DNA from: Haladaptatus salinisoli
GTDB taxonomy: Archaea > Halobacteriota > Halobacteria > Halobacteriales > Haladaptataceae
Assembly (NCBI RefSeq): GCF_020614375.1
Contig: NZ_CP085327.1
Location: forward strand, 1,538,823-1,602,822
Length of the DNA: 64,000 nucleotides
Direction: 5' to 3'
Made by a program: the position numbers and the translations under genes. Below the pieces are notes generated by a model. The model was not told the origin of the DNA. It worked only from the letters and a program-made list of their open reading frames with translations, and did no database searches. Positions within the stretch are counted from its first letter, which is position 1. Each line of letters starts with the position of its first letter. Shown here in pieces: positions 52,707-61,263 of the stretch.

Positions 52707-52755
52707 ACGGAACGAGACGGGCGAGAAAGTATAAAAATCACGTTGCGGGGGTCGC

Positions 52756-53034
52756 CTACGCGCGGTGGGCGTCGAGCGCGTCCCGAATCTCGGCACCCCT
52801 CGACAGTCCGTGGAGGAAGACGGGCAGTCGCGGAGCGACCCGATATCGAAGCGTCGCTTTCGCGGTGCCCGACTCGGGGGTCGGCCGAATCGCGGCGACG
52901 ACGAACCCGGTACCCGTCCGGAATTCGACGGCGCCGTCGGTCCGGACCACGCGAAGGTCGTCCACCGCCTCCCGCACGACGTCGACCGCCTCGTCCGGCG
53001 GTATTCGGAGGTCGACGCGCTCGAAGCTAGTCAT
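52756..53034 (-). CDS. 92-aa conserved-looking protein, function unknown
   Basis: A 92-aa acidic protein: MTSFERVDLRIPPDEAVDVV then REAVDDLRVVRTDGAVEFRT and TGFVVAAIRPTPESGTAKATLRYR, ending LSRGAEIRDALDAHRA. The alternating strand-helix pattern suggests a compact alpha/beta domain such as a START- or DUF1499-like fold, but I cannot assign a family. No signal or membrane segment. It lies 49 bp upstream of the TrkA-C gene on the same strand, perhaps in the same transcript. Confidence 0.6.
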   Translation of the reverse strand: MTSFERVDLRIPPDEAVDVVREAVDDLRVVRTDGAVEFRTGTGFVVAAIRPTPESGTAKATLRYRVAPRLPVFLHGLSRGAEIRDALDAHRA

Positions 53035-53178
53035 CTCGGTAGCCCCACCTACGGGACGAACGCGGTAATCGTTTCGGCGAAAGCGTTAGCGAAGTCGTCG
53101 AGACGCGTGGCGAGAACGAACGATTCAGTGCGGTCGGATTTTCGGTACGATTAAACGAATTCCGACGAGAACCGAAGT

Positions 53179-53373
53179 GTGACCGACGATAGAATCGTCC
53201 GACGGCTGAACGTCGTCATCGCGCTCCTCGCGCTCATCGCCGTTTTCGTGGCGATGCCGTACCTCCTGCTCGTCCTCGAGCGAGTGCCGCAGTTGCTCCT
53301 CCCCGTCATCGCCGCCGCCGCGACCGCAGTGGTGTTCGTTACGATTCGGACGTATCGCGCGATTCGAGGTTGA
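53179..53373 (+). CDS. 64-aa membrane protein with two helices
   Basis: A 64-aa protein beginning at GTG 53179, MTDDRIVRRLNVVIALLALI, with helices at about residues 12-32 and 38-56 and a basic end TYRAIRG. Strongly haloarchaeal in style (short acidic start, two helices, basic C-terminus). Function unknown. It is divergent from the 92-aa gene and precedes the valS promoter. Confidence 0.6.
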   Translation: MTDDRIVRRLNVVIALLALIAVFVAMPYLLLVLERVPQLLLPVIAAAATAVVFVTIRTYRAIRG

Positions 53374-53399
53374 TTCCGGGGTGCCGTCGGACGGGAACC

Positions 53400-53525
53400 T
53401 TTATCAGCGACGACGCGCAGAGTCAAGGTATGAGCGCGATGGTGTCGGTAGTACGTCTCTAGCGCAGACGATGAGTCGACCGTGTTTCTCGCCGAATCAC
53501 CATCTAGCGACAGCAATCTGCAGCC
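53400..53525 (+). promoter_or_regulatory. valS promoter and structured leader
   Basis: TTTATC (53400-53405) is centred about 27 bases before an ATG at 53430, so transcription should begin there, leaving a 96-base leader before valS (53526), which is unusual in haloarchaea. Two stems can form: an outer stem GATGGTGtCGG (53438-53448) with CCGaatCACCATC (53492-53504), bulged at one position, and an inner hairpin CGTCT (53454-53458)/AGACG (53466-53470) that overlaps the end of the short leader frame. Pairing of the outer stem would be disrupted by a ribosome translating the leader. A second 20-codon frame (53471-53533) overlaps the valS start. Confidence 0.5.
53430..53462 (+). CDS. 10-codon valine-rich leader peptide (putative)
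   Basis: ATG 53430 to TAG 53460-53462 encodes MSAMVSVVRL. Three of ten codons are valine, two of them adjacent, and the frame lies directly at the predicted transcript start, ahead of the valyl-tRNA synthetase gene. This is the layout of an attenuation leader in which slow reading of valine codons signals a shortage of charged tRNA-Val. Short frames also arise by chance, so this rests on position and codon content, not on conservation, which I could not test. Confidence 0.4.
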   Translation: MSAMVSVVRL

Positions 53526-56144
53526 ATGACTGACGTTCCAACCGACTACGACCCCGAGCGCATCGAGCGAAAGTGGCGCGACGAGTGGCAAGACTCCGAC
53601 GTGTACAGTCCGGACGGCGACCCGGACTACGTCATCGACACGCCGCCGCCGTACCCCACCGGAAACCTCCACATCGGCCACGGTCTCCAGTGGAGTTACA
53701 TCGACTTCGCGGCGCGCTATCACCGCCTCAAAGGCGAGGAAGTCCTCTTCCCCCAAGGGTGGGACTGCCACGGCCTGCCGACGGAGAACAAGGTCGAGGA
53801 GATACACGATATCCACCGGACCGACGTGTCGCGCGAGGAGTTCCGCGACCTCTGCATCGAGCACACGGTGAACATGATCGACTCGATGAAGGAGACGATG
53901 AACGAGTTGGGCTTCTCCATCGACTGGAACTCCGAGTTCCGGACCATGGATTCGGAGTACTGGGGGAAGACTCAGCGGTCGTTCGTCGATATGGAAGAGT
54001 ACGTCTACCGCGACGAACACCCCGTCAACTGGTGTCCGCGCTGTCAGACCGCCATCGCGGACGCGGAGGTCGAGAACGAGGACCGGACGGGGACGCTGTA
54101 CTACGTCACGTTCGAGGGCGTCGATAACGACGACATCGAGATCGCCACGACGCGCCCCGAACTCCTCCCCGCCTGCGTCGGCATGGCCGTCGACCCCGAG
54201 GACGAACGCTACGCCGACCGAATCGGCGAGACCTTCGAAGTGCCGCTCTTCGGACAGCAGGTCGAACTCATCGGCGACGACGCGGTCGACGGCGAGTTCG
54301 GTACCGGCGCGGTGATGATCTGTACGTTCGGCGACAAGCAGGACGTGGACTGGTGGGCCGAACACGACCTCGAACTGCGTCCGGCGGTCACCGAGGACGG
54401 TCGCCTGAACGACCTCGCGGACGAGTTCGCGGGGCTGTCGATAGACGACGCGAAGGGAGACATCGCCGCGGCGCTGGACGAGGAGGGTCATCTCAACGAC
54501 TCGGAACCGACCGAACAGTCCGTCGGCACCTGCTGGCGCTGCGACACGCCCATCGAAATCCTCTCCAAGGAGCAGTGGTTCGTCGAGGTCCATCCCGAGG
54601 AGATACTGGAGAAGGCGGCGGAAGTCGAGTGGATCCCGGAGCACATGCACTCGCGCTTGGAAGAGTGGACCGAGGGCATGGACTGGGACTGGGTCATCTC
54701 CCGGCAGCGCGTGTTCGCCACCCCGATTCCGGCGTGGGAGTGCGGCGAGTGCGGCCACTGGCACATCGCCGAGGTCGAGGAGCTGCCGGTCGACCCGACC
54801 GAGACCGACCCGGCGGTCGGCGACTGTCCCGAGTGCGGAGCGGACTCGTGGCTCGGCGAGACGGACGTCATGGACACGTGGATGGACTCCTCCATCACCC
54901 CGCTCCACATCACCGGGTGGCCCGACGACCTCGCGCTCGACGAGTTCGAACCCGTGGCGCTCCGCCCGCAGGGGCACGACATCATCCGAACGTGGGCGTT
55001 CTACACGCTCCTGCGCGTCGGAAAGCTCACCGACGAGCGTCCGTGGGACAACATCCTCGTCAACGGGATGGTGTTCGGGCCGGACGGACACAAGATGAGC
55101 AAGTCCAGGGGGAACGTCGTCGCGCCGACCGAAGCTGTCGAGAAACACAGCGCGGACGCCTTCCGCCAGTCGCTCGCGCTGGGCGGCCAACCCGGAAGCG
55201 ACGTCCAGTTCCACTGGAAGGAGGTCAAGTCCGCCTCCCGCTTCCTGACGAAGGTGTGGAACATCTTCCAGTTCTCCGCGAGCCACTTCGACGAGAACAC
55301 CCCGGAGGTCGCCGACCCGGCCTACCGCGACGCCGACCGCTGGATCCTCTCCCGACTGTCCGAAACCGCCGAGAGCGTGGGCGACGACATGGAGGCCTAC
55401 CGCTACGACAGCGCCCTCCGCACGCTCCGGGAGTTCGTCTGGGACGACCTCGCGGACGACTACCTCGAACTCGTCAAGGGTCGCCTCTACGAGGGTCGAC
55501 CGGGCGAGCGAAACGCGGCGCGTCACGCCCTCTACACCTGCGTCTCCGCGACGGTTCGGATGCTATCGCCGTTCTCCCCCTTCCTCACCGAGGAGGTGTA
55601 CAGCCACCTCCCCGGAACCGAAGGGAGCGTCCACCGCGCGGCGTGGCCCGACGTCGAGATGCACGACGACGAGGCCGAACTCGCCGGGGAGATAATCGCC
55701 GAGGTCGCCGGGGCGGTTCGGGCGTGGAAGTCCGACGAGGGCATGGCGCTCAACCAGGAACTCGGTCGCATCGAACTGTACGCCGACTGCGAGCGCAAGC
55801 CGGACACCTACGACCTGAGCGAGGCGGTGAACGGGCCGGTCTACCTCGAAGAAGGCCGGCCGAACGTCGAACTCGTCCCGGTCGGCGTCTCGCCCGACCA
55901 CTCGTCCATCGGTCCGAAGTTCCGGGACCGGGCGGGCGCGGTCATCGGCGCGCTGGAGTCGGCCGACCCCGCCGAACTCAAGGCGCAGTTGGACACCCAC
56001 GGCGAACTGACGCTGGACGCGGCGGGCGAGGAGGTCACCCTCGCCGGCGATTGGGTGGAGATAGAAGAGGAGTACCGCGCCGAGAGCGGCGAGGAGGTCG
56101 AGGTGCTCGAAACCGAGCACGCGACCGTGCTCGTCTTCCCCTGA
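53526..56144 (+). CDS. valS: Valyl-tRNA synthetase
   Basis: An 872-aa class Ia aminoacyl-tRNA synthetase that charges tRNA-Val. HIGH is at residues 49-52 (TGNLHIGHG) and KMSKS at 523-527 ([10 protein letters not shown]); the inserted editing domain (about 160-290) and the anticodon-binding C-terminal half ([20 protein letters not shown]) are present. Zinc-knuckle cysteines appear in CGECGHWH and CPECGADSW. The length matches archaeal ValRS. The ATG follows CAGCC with no strong Shine-Dalgarno. It is transcribed behind an unusual structured leader (53400-53525). Confidence 0.98.
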   Translation: MTDVPTDYDPERIERKWRDEWQDSDVYSPDGDPDYVIDTPPPYPTGNLHIGHGLQWSYIDFAARYHRLKGEEVLFPQGWDCHGLPTENKVEEIHDIHRTDVSREEFRDLCIEHTVNMIDSMKETMNELGFSIDWNSEFRTMDSEYWGKTQRSFVDMEEYVYRDEHPVNWCPRCQTAIADAEVENEDRTGTLYYVTFEGVDNDDIEIATTRPELLPACVGMAVDPEDERYADRIGETFEVPLFGQQVELIGDDAVDGEFGTGAVMICTFGDKQDVDWWAEHDLELRPAVTEDGRLNDLADEFAGLSIDDAKGDIAAALDEEGHLNDSEPTEQSVGTCWRCDTPIEILSKEQWFVEVHPEEILEKAAEVEWIPEHMHSRLEEWTEGMDWDWVISRQRVFATPIPAWECGECGHWHIAEVEELPVDPTETDPAVGDCPECGADSWLGETDVMDTWMDSSITPLHITGWPDDLALDEFEPVALRPQGHDIIRTWAFYTLLRVGKLTDERPWDNILVNGMVFGPDGHKMSKSRGNVVAPTEAVEKHSADAFRQSLALGGQPGSDVQFHWKEVKSASRFLTKVWNIFQFSASHFDENTPEVADPAYRDADRWILSRLSETAESVGDDMEAYRYDSALRTLREFVWDDLADDYLELVKGRLYEGRPGERNAARHALYTCVSATVRMLSPFSPFLTEEVYSHLPGTEGSVHRAAWPDVEMHDDEAELAGEIIAEVAGAVRAWKSDEGMALNQELGRIELYADCERKPDTYDLSEAVNGPVYLEEGRPNVELVPVGVSPDHSSIGPKFRDRAGAVIGALESADPAELKAQLDTHGELTLDAAGEEVTLAGDWVEIEEEYRAESGEEVEVLETEHATVLVFP

Positions 56145-56242
56145 AGCGGGGTTTCCGAACCGTCATTTTCTCGCTTCGACCGTCGTCAGTGGCGACGTTC
56201 GGCGGTCGCCCGCGGTTCTCCTCGCCGCCGCCGGAGCGCCGT

Positions 56243-56303
56243 ATTAACAATCTCGTACCCATGAATAGCAGAAGTTATTAAGATTGGGTACTGAGTTGTT
56301 AAT
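56243..56303 (+). promoter_or_regulatory. Inverted repeat flanking the TATA box of the metal ABC operon
   Basis: The arms 56243-56260 and 56286-56303 are an 18-base inverted repeat: ATTAACAA....GTACCC on the left and GGGTAC....TTGTTAAT on the right (14 of 18 positions symmetrical; the four central positions of each arm differ). The 25-base spacer contains the TATA-like AGTTATTAAG (56273-56282), centred 29 bases before the ATG (56307). A dimeric metalloregulator bound here would cover or bend the promoter. I infer a zinc-responsive (or DtxR-type) operator; the factor is unknown. Confidence 0.6.
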
Positions 56304-56306
56304 AGC

Positions 56307-57362
56307 ATGGCGACCGACATCAGTCGAAGACGGGTACTCGAGATGGGAACCGCGCTGTTCGCCGCCGGGAGCGTCGCCGGTTGCCTCGGGGCCTCCTCCG
56401 GCGAGGGCGGAGGGAGCACGAACGCAGTTCGAGCGACGTTTTTCGTCCTGACCGATTTCGCGCGGAACGTCGCGGGGGACGCCGCGACCGTCGAGAGTTT
56501 GGTGCCGATCGGCCAGCACGGTCACGGGTGGGAACCATCGGTGCAGGTTCAGCGCGACGCGTTCGAATCCGATGCCGTCGTCTACATGGGCGAAGGATTC
56601 CAGCCGTGGGCCGACGACGTGGTCGAAAACGTCCGGAACGAGCGTCCGGAGCTCACCGTCGTCGCGGCCAGACGCGGTATCGACCTCCTCCCCGCTCGGA
56701 GGCACGAGGAGCGACACGCGGGCGAGCACGCAAACGAGTCGGAGGAGGGGGAACACCGCGGTCAGGATCGTAACGGAAACCGCTCGGAGGCGAGCGAGGA
56801 GGACGAAGGCGGCCGCGACCACGGGGCGATCGACCCCCACTTCTGGCTCGATCCGCGGCGGTCGAAACGGGCCGTCTCGACCATCGAGGACGGTCTCTCC
56901 GGGATGGACGGCACCATCGCGGACGCGCTCGCCGAAAACGCCGCGCGTTACCGGAATCGACTGAACGAACTGGACGAACGGTTCGAGTCCGAACTCGAAT
57001 CGGCGGAGAAGAGCGCGGTTCTCGTCGCGGGACACGACGCTTTCCGGTATCTCGTCGATCGATACGGCTTCGAGGTTCACGCCCTGACGGGACTCGCGCC
57101 GGACTCCGCGCCGAGTCCGGCGGACGTTCGACGCGCGCAGGAACTCATCGCGGAACACGAGATCGAACACGTCCTCGCACCGGTGTTCGAGTCCGGCCGA
57201 GCCGCGAAACAGCTGGTGGCGGAAACCGACGCGAAAGACCACCTCCCCATCACGCCGATTCCGGGCGTCACCGAGGAGTGGAACGAGCGGGGCTGGGGCT
57301 ACGTCGAAATCATGGAGCGGGTGAACCTCCCCTCGCTGAAGACGGCGCTCGGGGCGAAATGA
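56307..57362 (+). CDS. Zinc-type ABC transporter substrate-binding lipoprotein (ZnuA-like)
   Basis: A 351-aa cluster A-I (TroA/ZnuA) binding protein. The N-terminus SRRRVLEMGTALFAAGSVAG with Cys26 is a Tat-dependent lipoprotein signal. Metal-ligand histidines lie in GQHGHGWEPS (about 71/73), DPHFWLDP (His178) and AGHDAF (His243). Between residues about 131 and 172 is a His- and acid-rich loop (RRHEERHAGEHANESEEGEH) like those of zinc carriers, favouring Zn2+ over Mn2+. Its stop overlaps the ATPase gene start by 4 bases; the operon is znuA-, C-, B-like. A palindromic operator-like element lies at its promoter. Confidence 0.9.
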   Translation: MATDISRRRVLEMGTALFAAGSVAGCLGASSGEGGGSTNAVRATFFVLTDFARNVAGDAATVESLVPIGQHGHGWEPSVQVQRDAFESDAVVYMGEGFQPWADDVVENVRNERPELTVVAARRGIDLLPARRHEERHAGEHANESEEGEHRGQDRNGNRSEASEEDEGGRDHGAIDPHFWLDPRRSKRAVSTIEDGLSGMDGTIADALAENAARYRNRLNELDERFESELESAEKSAVLVAGHDAFRYLVDRYGFEVHALTGLAPDSAPSPADVRRAQELIAEHEIEHVLAPVFESGRAAKQLVAETDAKDHLPITPIPGVTEEWNERGWGYVEIMERVNLPSLKTALGAK

Positions 57363-58096
57363 CGGTCGTCGAAGTCGAAAACGCGACGTTCGGCTACGGA
57401 GATCGACCGGTTCTTTCGGGCGTTTCGCTGACGGTCGAAGACGGCGAATTTCTCGGGATCGTCGGGCCGAACGGGTCGGGCAAGAGCACGCTCCTCGAAC
57501 TCGTTCTCGGCCTGCGCAACCCGGACGAGGGGTCGGTTCGACTGTTCGGCGAACGCCCCCGAAAGGGGAGGGAGAACGGACGGGTGGGCTACGTCGCGCA
57601 GAACGTCACCGCGGTATCGGGAATGCCGGCGACGGTCAGGGAGGTCGTCGCCGCGGGCCGCGCCCCTCACCTCGGGTTCGGATTCGCGGGGGAAAGAGAC
57701 CGGAGCGCCGTCGAACGCGCCGTGGAAACGGTCGGAATCACCGACCTCGCCGACCGCCGCATCGACCGGCTCTCGGGCGGCCAGCAACAGCGCGCCTTCA
57801 TCGCCCGCGCGCTGGCCGCCGCCGCGGACGTGCTCGTACTGGACGAGCCGACCGTCGGCGTCGACGCCGAATCGCGCGCATCGTTTTACGGACTGCTGCG
57901 CGACCTGAATCGGGACGGGTTGACCGTCGTCCTCGTGGAACACGACATCGGCGTCGTCACCGAGCACGCGGACAGAATCGCCTGCGTGAATCGGAAGCTG
58001 TACTTCCACGGCGACGCGGACGAGTTCGACGCCGGCGACGCGCTGGCGGACGCCTACGGCGCGAACCAGCGCCAACTTCACCACGACCATGATTGA
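57359..58096 (+). CDS. Zinc-type ABC transporter ATPase (ZnuC-like)
   Basis: A 245-aa ABC ATPase. Walker A GPNGSGKS is at 36-43, the signature is LSGGQQQRAFIARALA, and Walker B VLVLDEPTVGVD. The C-terminus QRQLHHDHD is His-rich, as in zinc and manganese ATPases. The ATG at 57359 overlaps the binding-protein stop (ATGA), so I take it rather than the ORF start at 57278. It couples ATP hydrolysis to metal entry through the ZnuB-like permease, whose gene overlaps this one by 8 bases. Confidence 0.93.
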   Translation: MTVVEVENATFGYGDRPVLSGVSLTVEDGEFLGIVGPNGSGKSTLLELVLGLRNPDEGSVRLFGERPRKGRENGRVGYVAQNVTAVSGMPATVREVVAAGRAPHLGFGFAGERDRSAVERAVETVGITDLADRRIDRLSGGQQQRAFIARALAAAADVLVLDEPTVGVDAESRASFYGLLRDLNRDGLTVVLVEHDIGVVTEHADRIACVNRKLYFHGDADEFDAGDALADAYGANQRQLHHDHD

Positions 58097-58910
58097 TTTC
58101 GCGGAGATGCTCAGCTATCGGTTCATGCGTCTCGCGTTGATCGCGGGGCTCTGCGTGGGCCTCGTCGCGCCCCTCGTTGGGTCGTTCCTCGTCCACCGGG
58201 GGATGGCGCTCATCGGCGACACGCTCGCCCACTCGGCCTTCGCGGGCGTCGCGGTCGGGCTGTTTCTCGGAAGTTTGAACGTCGCGACGTCGCCGTATCT
58301 CACCGCACTCGCGGTGTCCGTCCTCGCGGCGCTGGCGATACAGACCCTCGCGGAGCGCACCGACGCGTACGGAGACGTGTCGATGGCCATCGTGCTCTCG
58401 GGCGGGTTCGCGCTGGGAAGCGTGCTCATCAGCCTCTCGGACGACGGTATCGCGGTCGGCATCGACCAGTACCTCTTCGGGAACCTGGCGACGGTGACGG
58501 CGGAGAGCGTCACGATGATGGTCGCGCTCTCGGCGCTCGTCGTCGGCGTCGTGAGCGCGACCCGGCGCCGACTGTTCGCGGTGACGTTCGACGAGACGGC
58601 CGCCCGCGTTTCTGGGATTCCGGTGCGTCGGTACAACCGTCTGCTCGTCGTGCTGACCGCGCTGGTCGTCGTCGCCGCCATGCGGATTATGGGCGTCATC
58701 CTCGTGGCGGCGATGCTGGTCGTCCCCGTCGCCGCGGCGGCGCAGGTCGCGCGGAGTTTCCGCCAGTCGCTCCTCCTCGGCGTCGTCGTCGGTGAAGTCG
58801 CCGTCGTCGTCGGAATCACGCTGTCGTACGCCTACGGACTGGCCGCCGGCGGCGCGATCGTGTTGGTCGCCATCGCCGCGTACGCGGCGGCGACCGTTGT
58901 CGCTCGGTGA
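58089..58910 (+). CDS. Zinc-type ABC transporter permease (ZnuB-like)
   Basis: A 273-aa integral membrane protein with about eight helices. Family motifs of ABC-3 metal permeases are visible: LVGSFLVHRGMALIGDTLAH SAFAGVAV, SGGFALGSVLISLSDDGI and VVVAAMRIMGVILVAAMLVVP. It starts at ATG 58089, overlapping the ATPase gene by 8 bases, and completes the three-gene metal importer. Start MIDFAEMLSYRFMRLALIAG is typical. No further gene of the unit follows; a 131-bp gap precedes the aminopeptidase gene. Confidence 0.93.
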   Translation: MIDFAEMLSYRFMRLALIAGLCVGLVAPLVGSFLVHRGMALIGDTLAHSAFAGVAVGLFLGSLNVATSPYLTALAVSVLAALAIQTLAERTDAYGDVSMAIVLSGGFALGSVLISLSDDGIAVGIDQYLFGNLATVTAESVTMMVALSALVVGVVSATRRRLFAVTFDETAARVSGIPVRRYNRLLVVLTALVVVAAMRIMGVILVAAMLVVPVAAAAQVARSFRQSLLLGVVVGEVAVVVGITLSYAYGLAAGGAIVLVAIAAYAAATVVAR

Positions 58911-59041
58911 CTCGCTCGTTTCGGGAGTTCGACCGGTGTTCGATAGCGGAGCAACCGACTCGTTAGTGACGGGATCAGCGAGGCGCAATCGCCGCGGTTC
59001 TGAATCGCGGGAGCTTTTCGTTCGCCCTCCGAGCGTCGGGT

Positions 59042-60139
59042 ATGGACGAACGAATCCACGAGCACGCGGACGTGTTGGTAGACTGGAGCGCGCGGGTCGA
59101 GGACGGCGACGACGTCGTCGTCCTCGTCGGCGAGGAAGCGCACGACCTCGCGGTGGCGGTCGGCGAGAAGGTGGGCGAACGAGGTGCGAACCTGCTGACG
59201 GTGTACGACTCCGGCGAGGTCACGCGGGCGTACCTCCGCGCGCACGAGGGGGACTTCGACGAGGACCCCGCACACGAACTGGCGCTCTACGAGAACGCCG
59301 ACGTAGTGCTCGTCCTCGCCGGCGGTCGGAACGCGACGGCGAAGGCGGACGTGCCCGGCGAGGTGCAACAGGCGCACTCGAAAGCGACGACGGGGATTCA
59401 GGAGGCCCGCCTCGGCACCGACTGGGTGTCCACGCTCCACCCGACCCGCGCCGGCGCGCAACAGGCCGGGATGGCCTACGAGGAGTATCAGGACTTCGTG
59501 TACGACGCCGTCCTCCGGGACTGGGAGTCGCTCGCCGAGGAGATGGCGAGGATGAAGACGATTCTCGACGAGGGGAGCGAAGTCAGAATCGTCAAGGAAA
59601 ACACCGACGTCACGATGTCCGTCGAGGGCCGAACCGCGGTGAACAGCTGCGCGTCGGTGGCCTACGACTCGCACAACCTGCCCAGCGGCGAGGTGTTCAC
59701 CGCGCCGCACGCGACCGAAGGCGAGGTGTTCTTCGACGTGCCGATGACCCACCGCGGAAAACGAATCCGGAACGCCCGCCTCGCGTTCGAGGGCGGCGAG
59801 GTGGTGGATTTCGACGCCGAGGTCGGCGAGGACGTGCTGGCCGACGTCCTCGACACGGACGACGGCGCGCGCAGGCTCGGCGAACTCGGCGTCGGGATGA
59901 ACCGCGGTATCGACCGGTTCACCGGCAGCATCCTCTTCGACGAAAAGATGGGCGACACCGTCCACCTCGCGGTCGGTCGCGCCTACGACGCCTGCCTCCC
60001 AGAGGGCGAATCCGGCAACGACAGCGCCGTCCACGTCGACATGATAACGGACATGAGCGAGCGCTCGCGGATGGAAGTGGACGGGGAAGTCGTCCAGCGG
60101 GACGGAACGTTCCGGTGGGAAGACGGCTTCGAAGCGTAG
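59042..60139 (+). CDS. M29-family aminopeptidase
   Basis: A 365-aa aminopeptidase of the thermophilic/M29 family (AmpS/T type). Metal-ligand and catalytic blocks: HNLPSGEVFTAPHATEGEVF, GMNRGIDRFTGSILFDEKMG, HLAVGRAYDACLPEGES and the C-terminal HVDMITDMSERS. The enzyme uses two zinc or cobalt ions to release N-terminal residues from peptides in the cytosol. The start MDERIHEHADVLVDWSARVE is canonical. It is adjacent to the zinc importer on the same strand, but a 131-bp gap suggests its own transcript. Confidence 0.93.
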   Translation: MDERIHEHADVLVDWSARVEDGDDVVVLVGEEAHDLAVAVGEKVGERGANLLTVYDSGEVTRAYLRAHEGDFDEDPAHELALYENADVVLVLAGGRNATAKADVPGEVQQAHSKATTGIQEARLGTDWVSTLHPTRAGAQQAGMAYEEYQDFVYDAVLRDWESLAEEMARMKTILDEGSEVRIVKENTDVTMSVEGRTAVNSCASVAYDSHNLPSGEVFTAPHATEGEVFFDVPMTHRGKRIRNARLAFEGGEVVDFDAEVGEDVLADVLDTDDGARRLGELGVGMNRGIDRFTGSILFDEKMGDTVHLAVGRAYDACLPEGESGNDSAVHVDMITDMSERSRMEVDGEVVQRDGTFRWEDGFEA

Positions 60140-60161
60140 CGGAGGACGCCGGCGAGACGCG

Positions 60162-61238
60162 CTACGTCCACCACCGACTCCGCCGCTCCTCGGCGGACGC
60201 GTCCCGGAACGGCGGCGCGAGTTCCGAGTCTTCGAGGCCGAATCCGTACCCCAACCAGTAGCCGACGTACCAACCCACCGCGTCCGTGTCGACGCTCGAG
60301 ATGGATATTTTCAGTCGCTTGTACTCCTCCAGCGCGCCGTCCCGGTCGGGGTCGACGCCGCGGACGCCCCCGCAGGAACCGCTCGACCCCGAACTGCAGG
60401 GCAGTTCGTCGGGGAATTGAATCACAATATCCGCCGCGGAGCGGTCGCGGGTGAACGAGAACGAGACGTTCGCGGGGACGGTGCCCGCGGCACCCCGGGC
60501 GTAGTAGTCGAGGGCGTGTTGCACCTGCCGTTTCACGGCGGCGCGGTCGTCGGTCGGGCCGAGGTAGACCGTGAAGTGCGAGTCCGCCCACGGGAGCGGG
60601 CGCTCCGTCGCGTTCCGCATCGGGCGCATCGAGAGGGCGGCCTCGGCGGACATTATCGACTGGGGGGCCGAACTGTGGTTCAGCCCGAGCGTGTGGCCGA
60701 GTTCGTGTTTCAGGACGAGGACGGTCGAGTCGGTCGAGAAGGAATCGCCCACGTCGACGCGCATCGGTCGCGATACCTGCGAGGCTTTCGTGATGTACGG
60801 CGCGCAACCCGCGGCGTGCTGGATGCTGGGACAGCTTCGAACTTCCTCGACGAAGTTGACGACGAGATCGGGATTCTCGGCGTTCGGGGCGAGTTCGTAC
60901 CGAACGGCGTACCCCGCGTACTGCTCGCTGTGTCGCTCCCAGTAGTCGAGCGCCCGCCGGACTTCGGCGCGACGGTCGCGCGGGTTCTTCGCGCTTCGGT
61001 TGATGGCGACCGTTAACACCCGCTCGCCCCACGGATTGGCGCGGTCCACGACCGTACCCTTCGAGGTCGTGCTAGTCGTTCCGGTCGTTCCGATCGTACC
61101 GGTCGTTTCGGTCGTGCTAGTCGTGCCAGTCGTCGCGTTCCCGTCGGTCGTCTGCGACGTCGTCGGCCGGTCGAACTGTGCGCCGGCGCACCCGGAGAGA
61201 ACGATACAGAGGGCGATCAGGAGCGTACGCCGCTTCAT
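60162..61238 (-). CDS. Metzincin lipoprotein with a degenerate second metzincin copy
   Basis: A 358-aa surface protein. The N-terminus MKRRTLLIALCIVLSGCAG has a lipobox with Cys17; residues about 24-62 are a Thr/Gly-rich linker. Residues 70-200 are a metzincin (matrixin-like) domain with the zinc site HELGHTLGLNH at 178-188. Residues 215-358 repeat this domain: LTVAIN/FTVYLG, ALDYW/ALDYY and DLVVNF/DIVIQF align at an offset of about 146-150, and the zinc helix becomes YWLGYGFGLED (327-337), losing all three histidines and the glutamate. So one catalytic and one pseudo-catalytic copy are in tandem. It probably acts outside the cell; the substrate is unknown. It is convergent with the aminopeptidase gene. 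Confidence 0.8.
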   Translation of the reverse strand: MKRRTLLIALCIVLSGCAGAQFDRPTTSQTTDGNATTGTTSTTETTGTIGTTGTTSTTSKGTVVDRANPWGERVLTVAINRSAKNPRDRRAEVRRALDYWERHSEQYAGYAVRYELAPNAENPDLVVNFVEEVRSCPSIQHAAGCAPYITKASQVSRPMRVDVGDSFSTDSTVLVLKHELGHTLGLNHSSAPQSIMSAEAALSMRPMRNATERPLPWADSHFTVYLGPTDDRAAVKRQVQHALDYYARGAAGTVPANVSFSFTRDRSAADIVIQFPDELPCSSGSSGSCGGVRGVDPDRDGALEEYKRLKISISSVDTDAVGWYVGYWLGYGFGLEDSELAPPFRDASAEERRSRWWT

Positions 61239-61263
61239 TAACGTATCATGGAACGTCGTGATA

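Noticed and set aside
53400..53525. T-box riboswitch for valS
   Set aside because: No T-box consensus is visible and T-boxes are bacterial; the structured leader with a peptide is a better reading.
53471..53533. 20-codon frame overlapping the valS start
   Set aside because: Could couple translation to valS, but its codons show no amino-acid theme and nothing else supports it; mentioned only within the leader.
53151..55526. 791-codon open frame antisense to valS
   Set aside because: No recognisable domain and valS motifs lie on the opposite strand.
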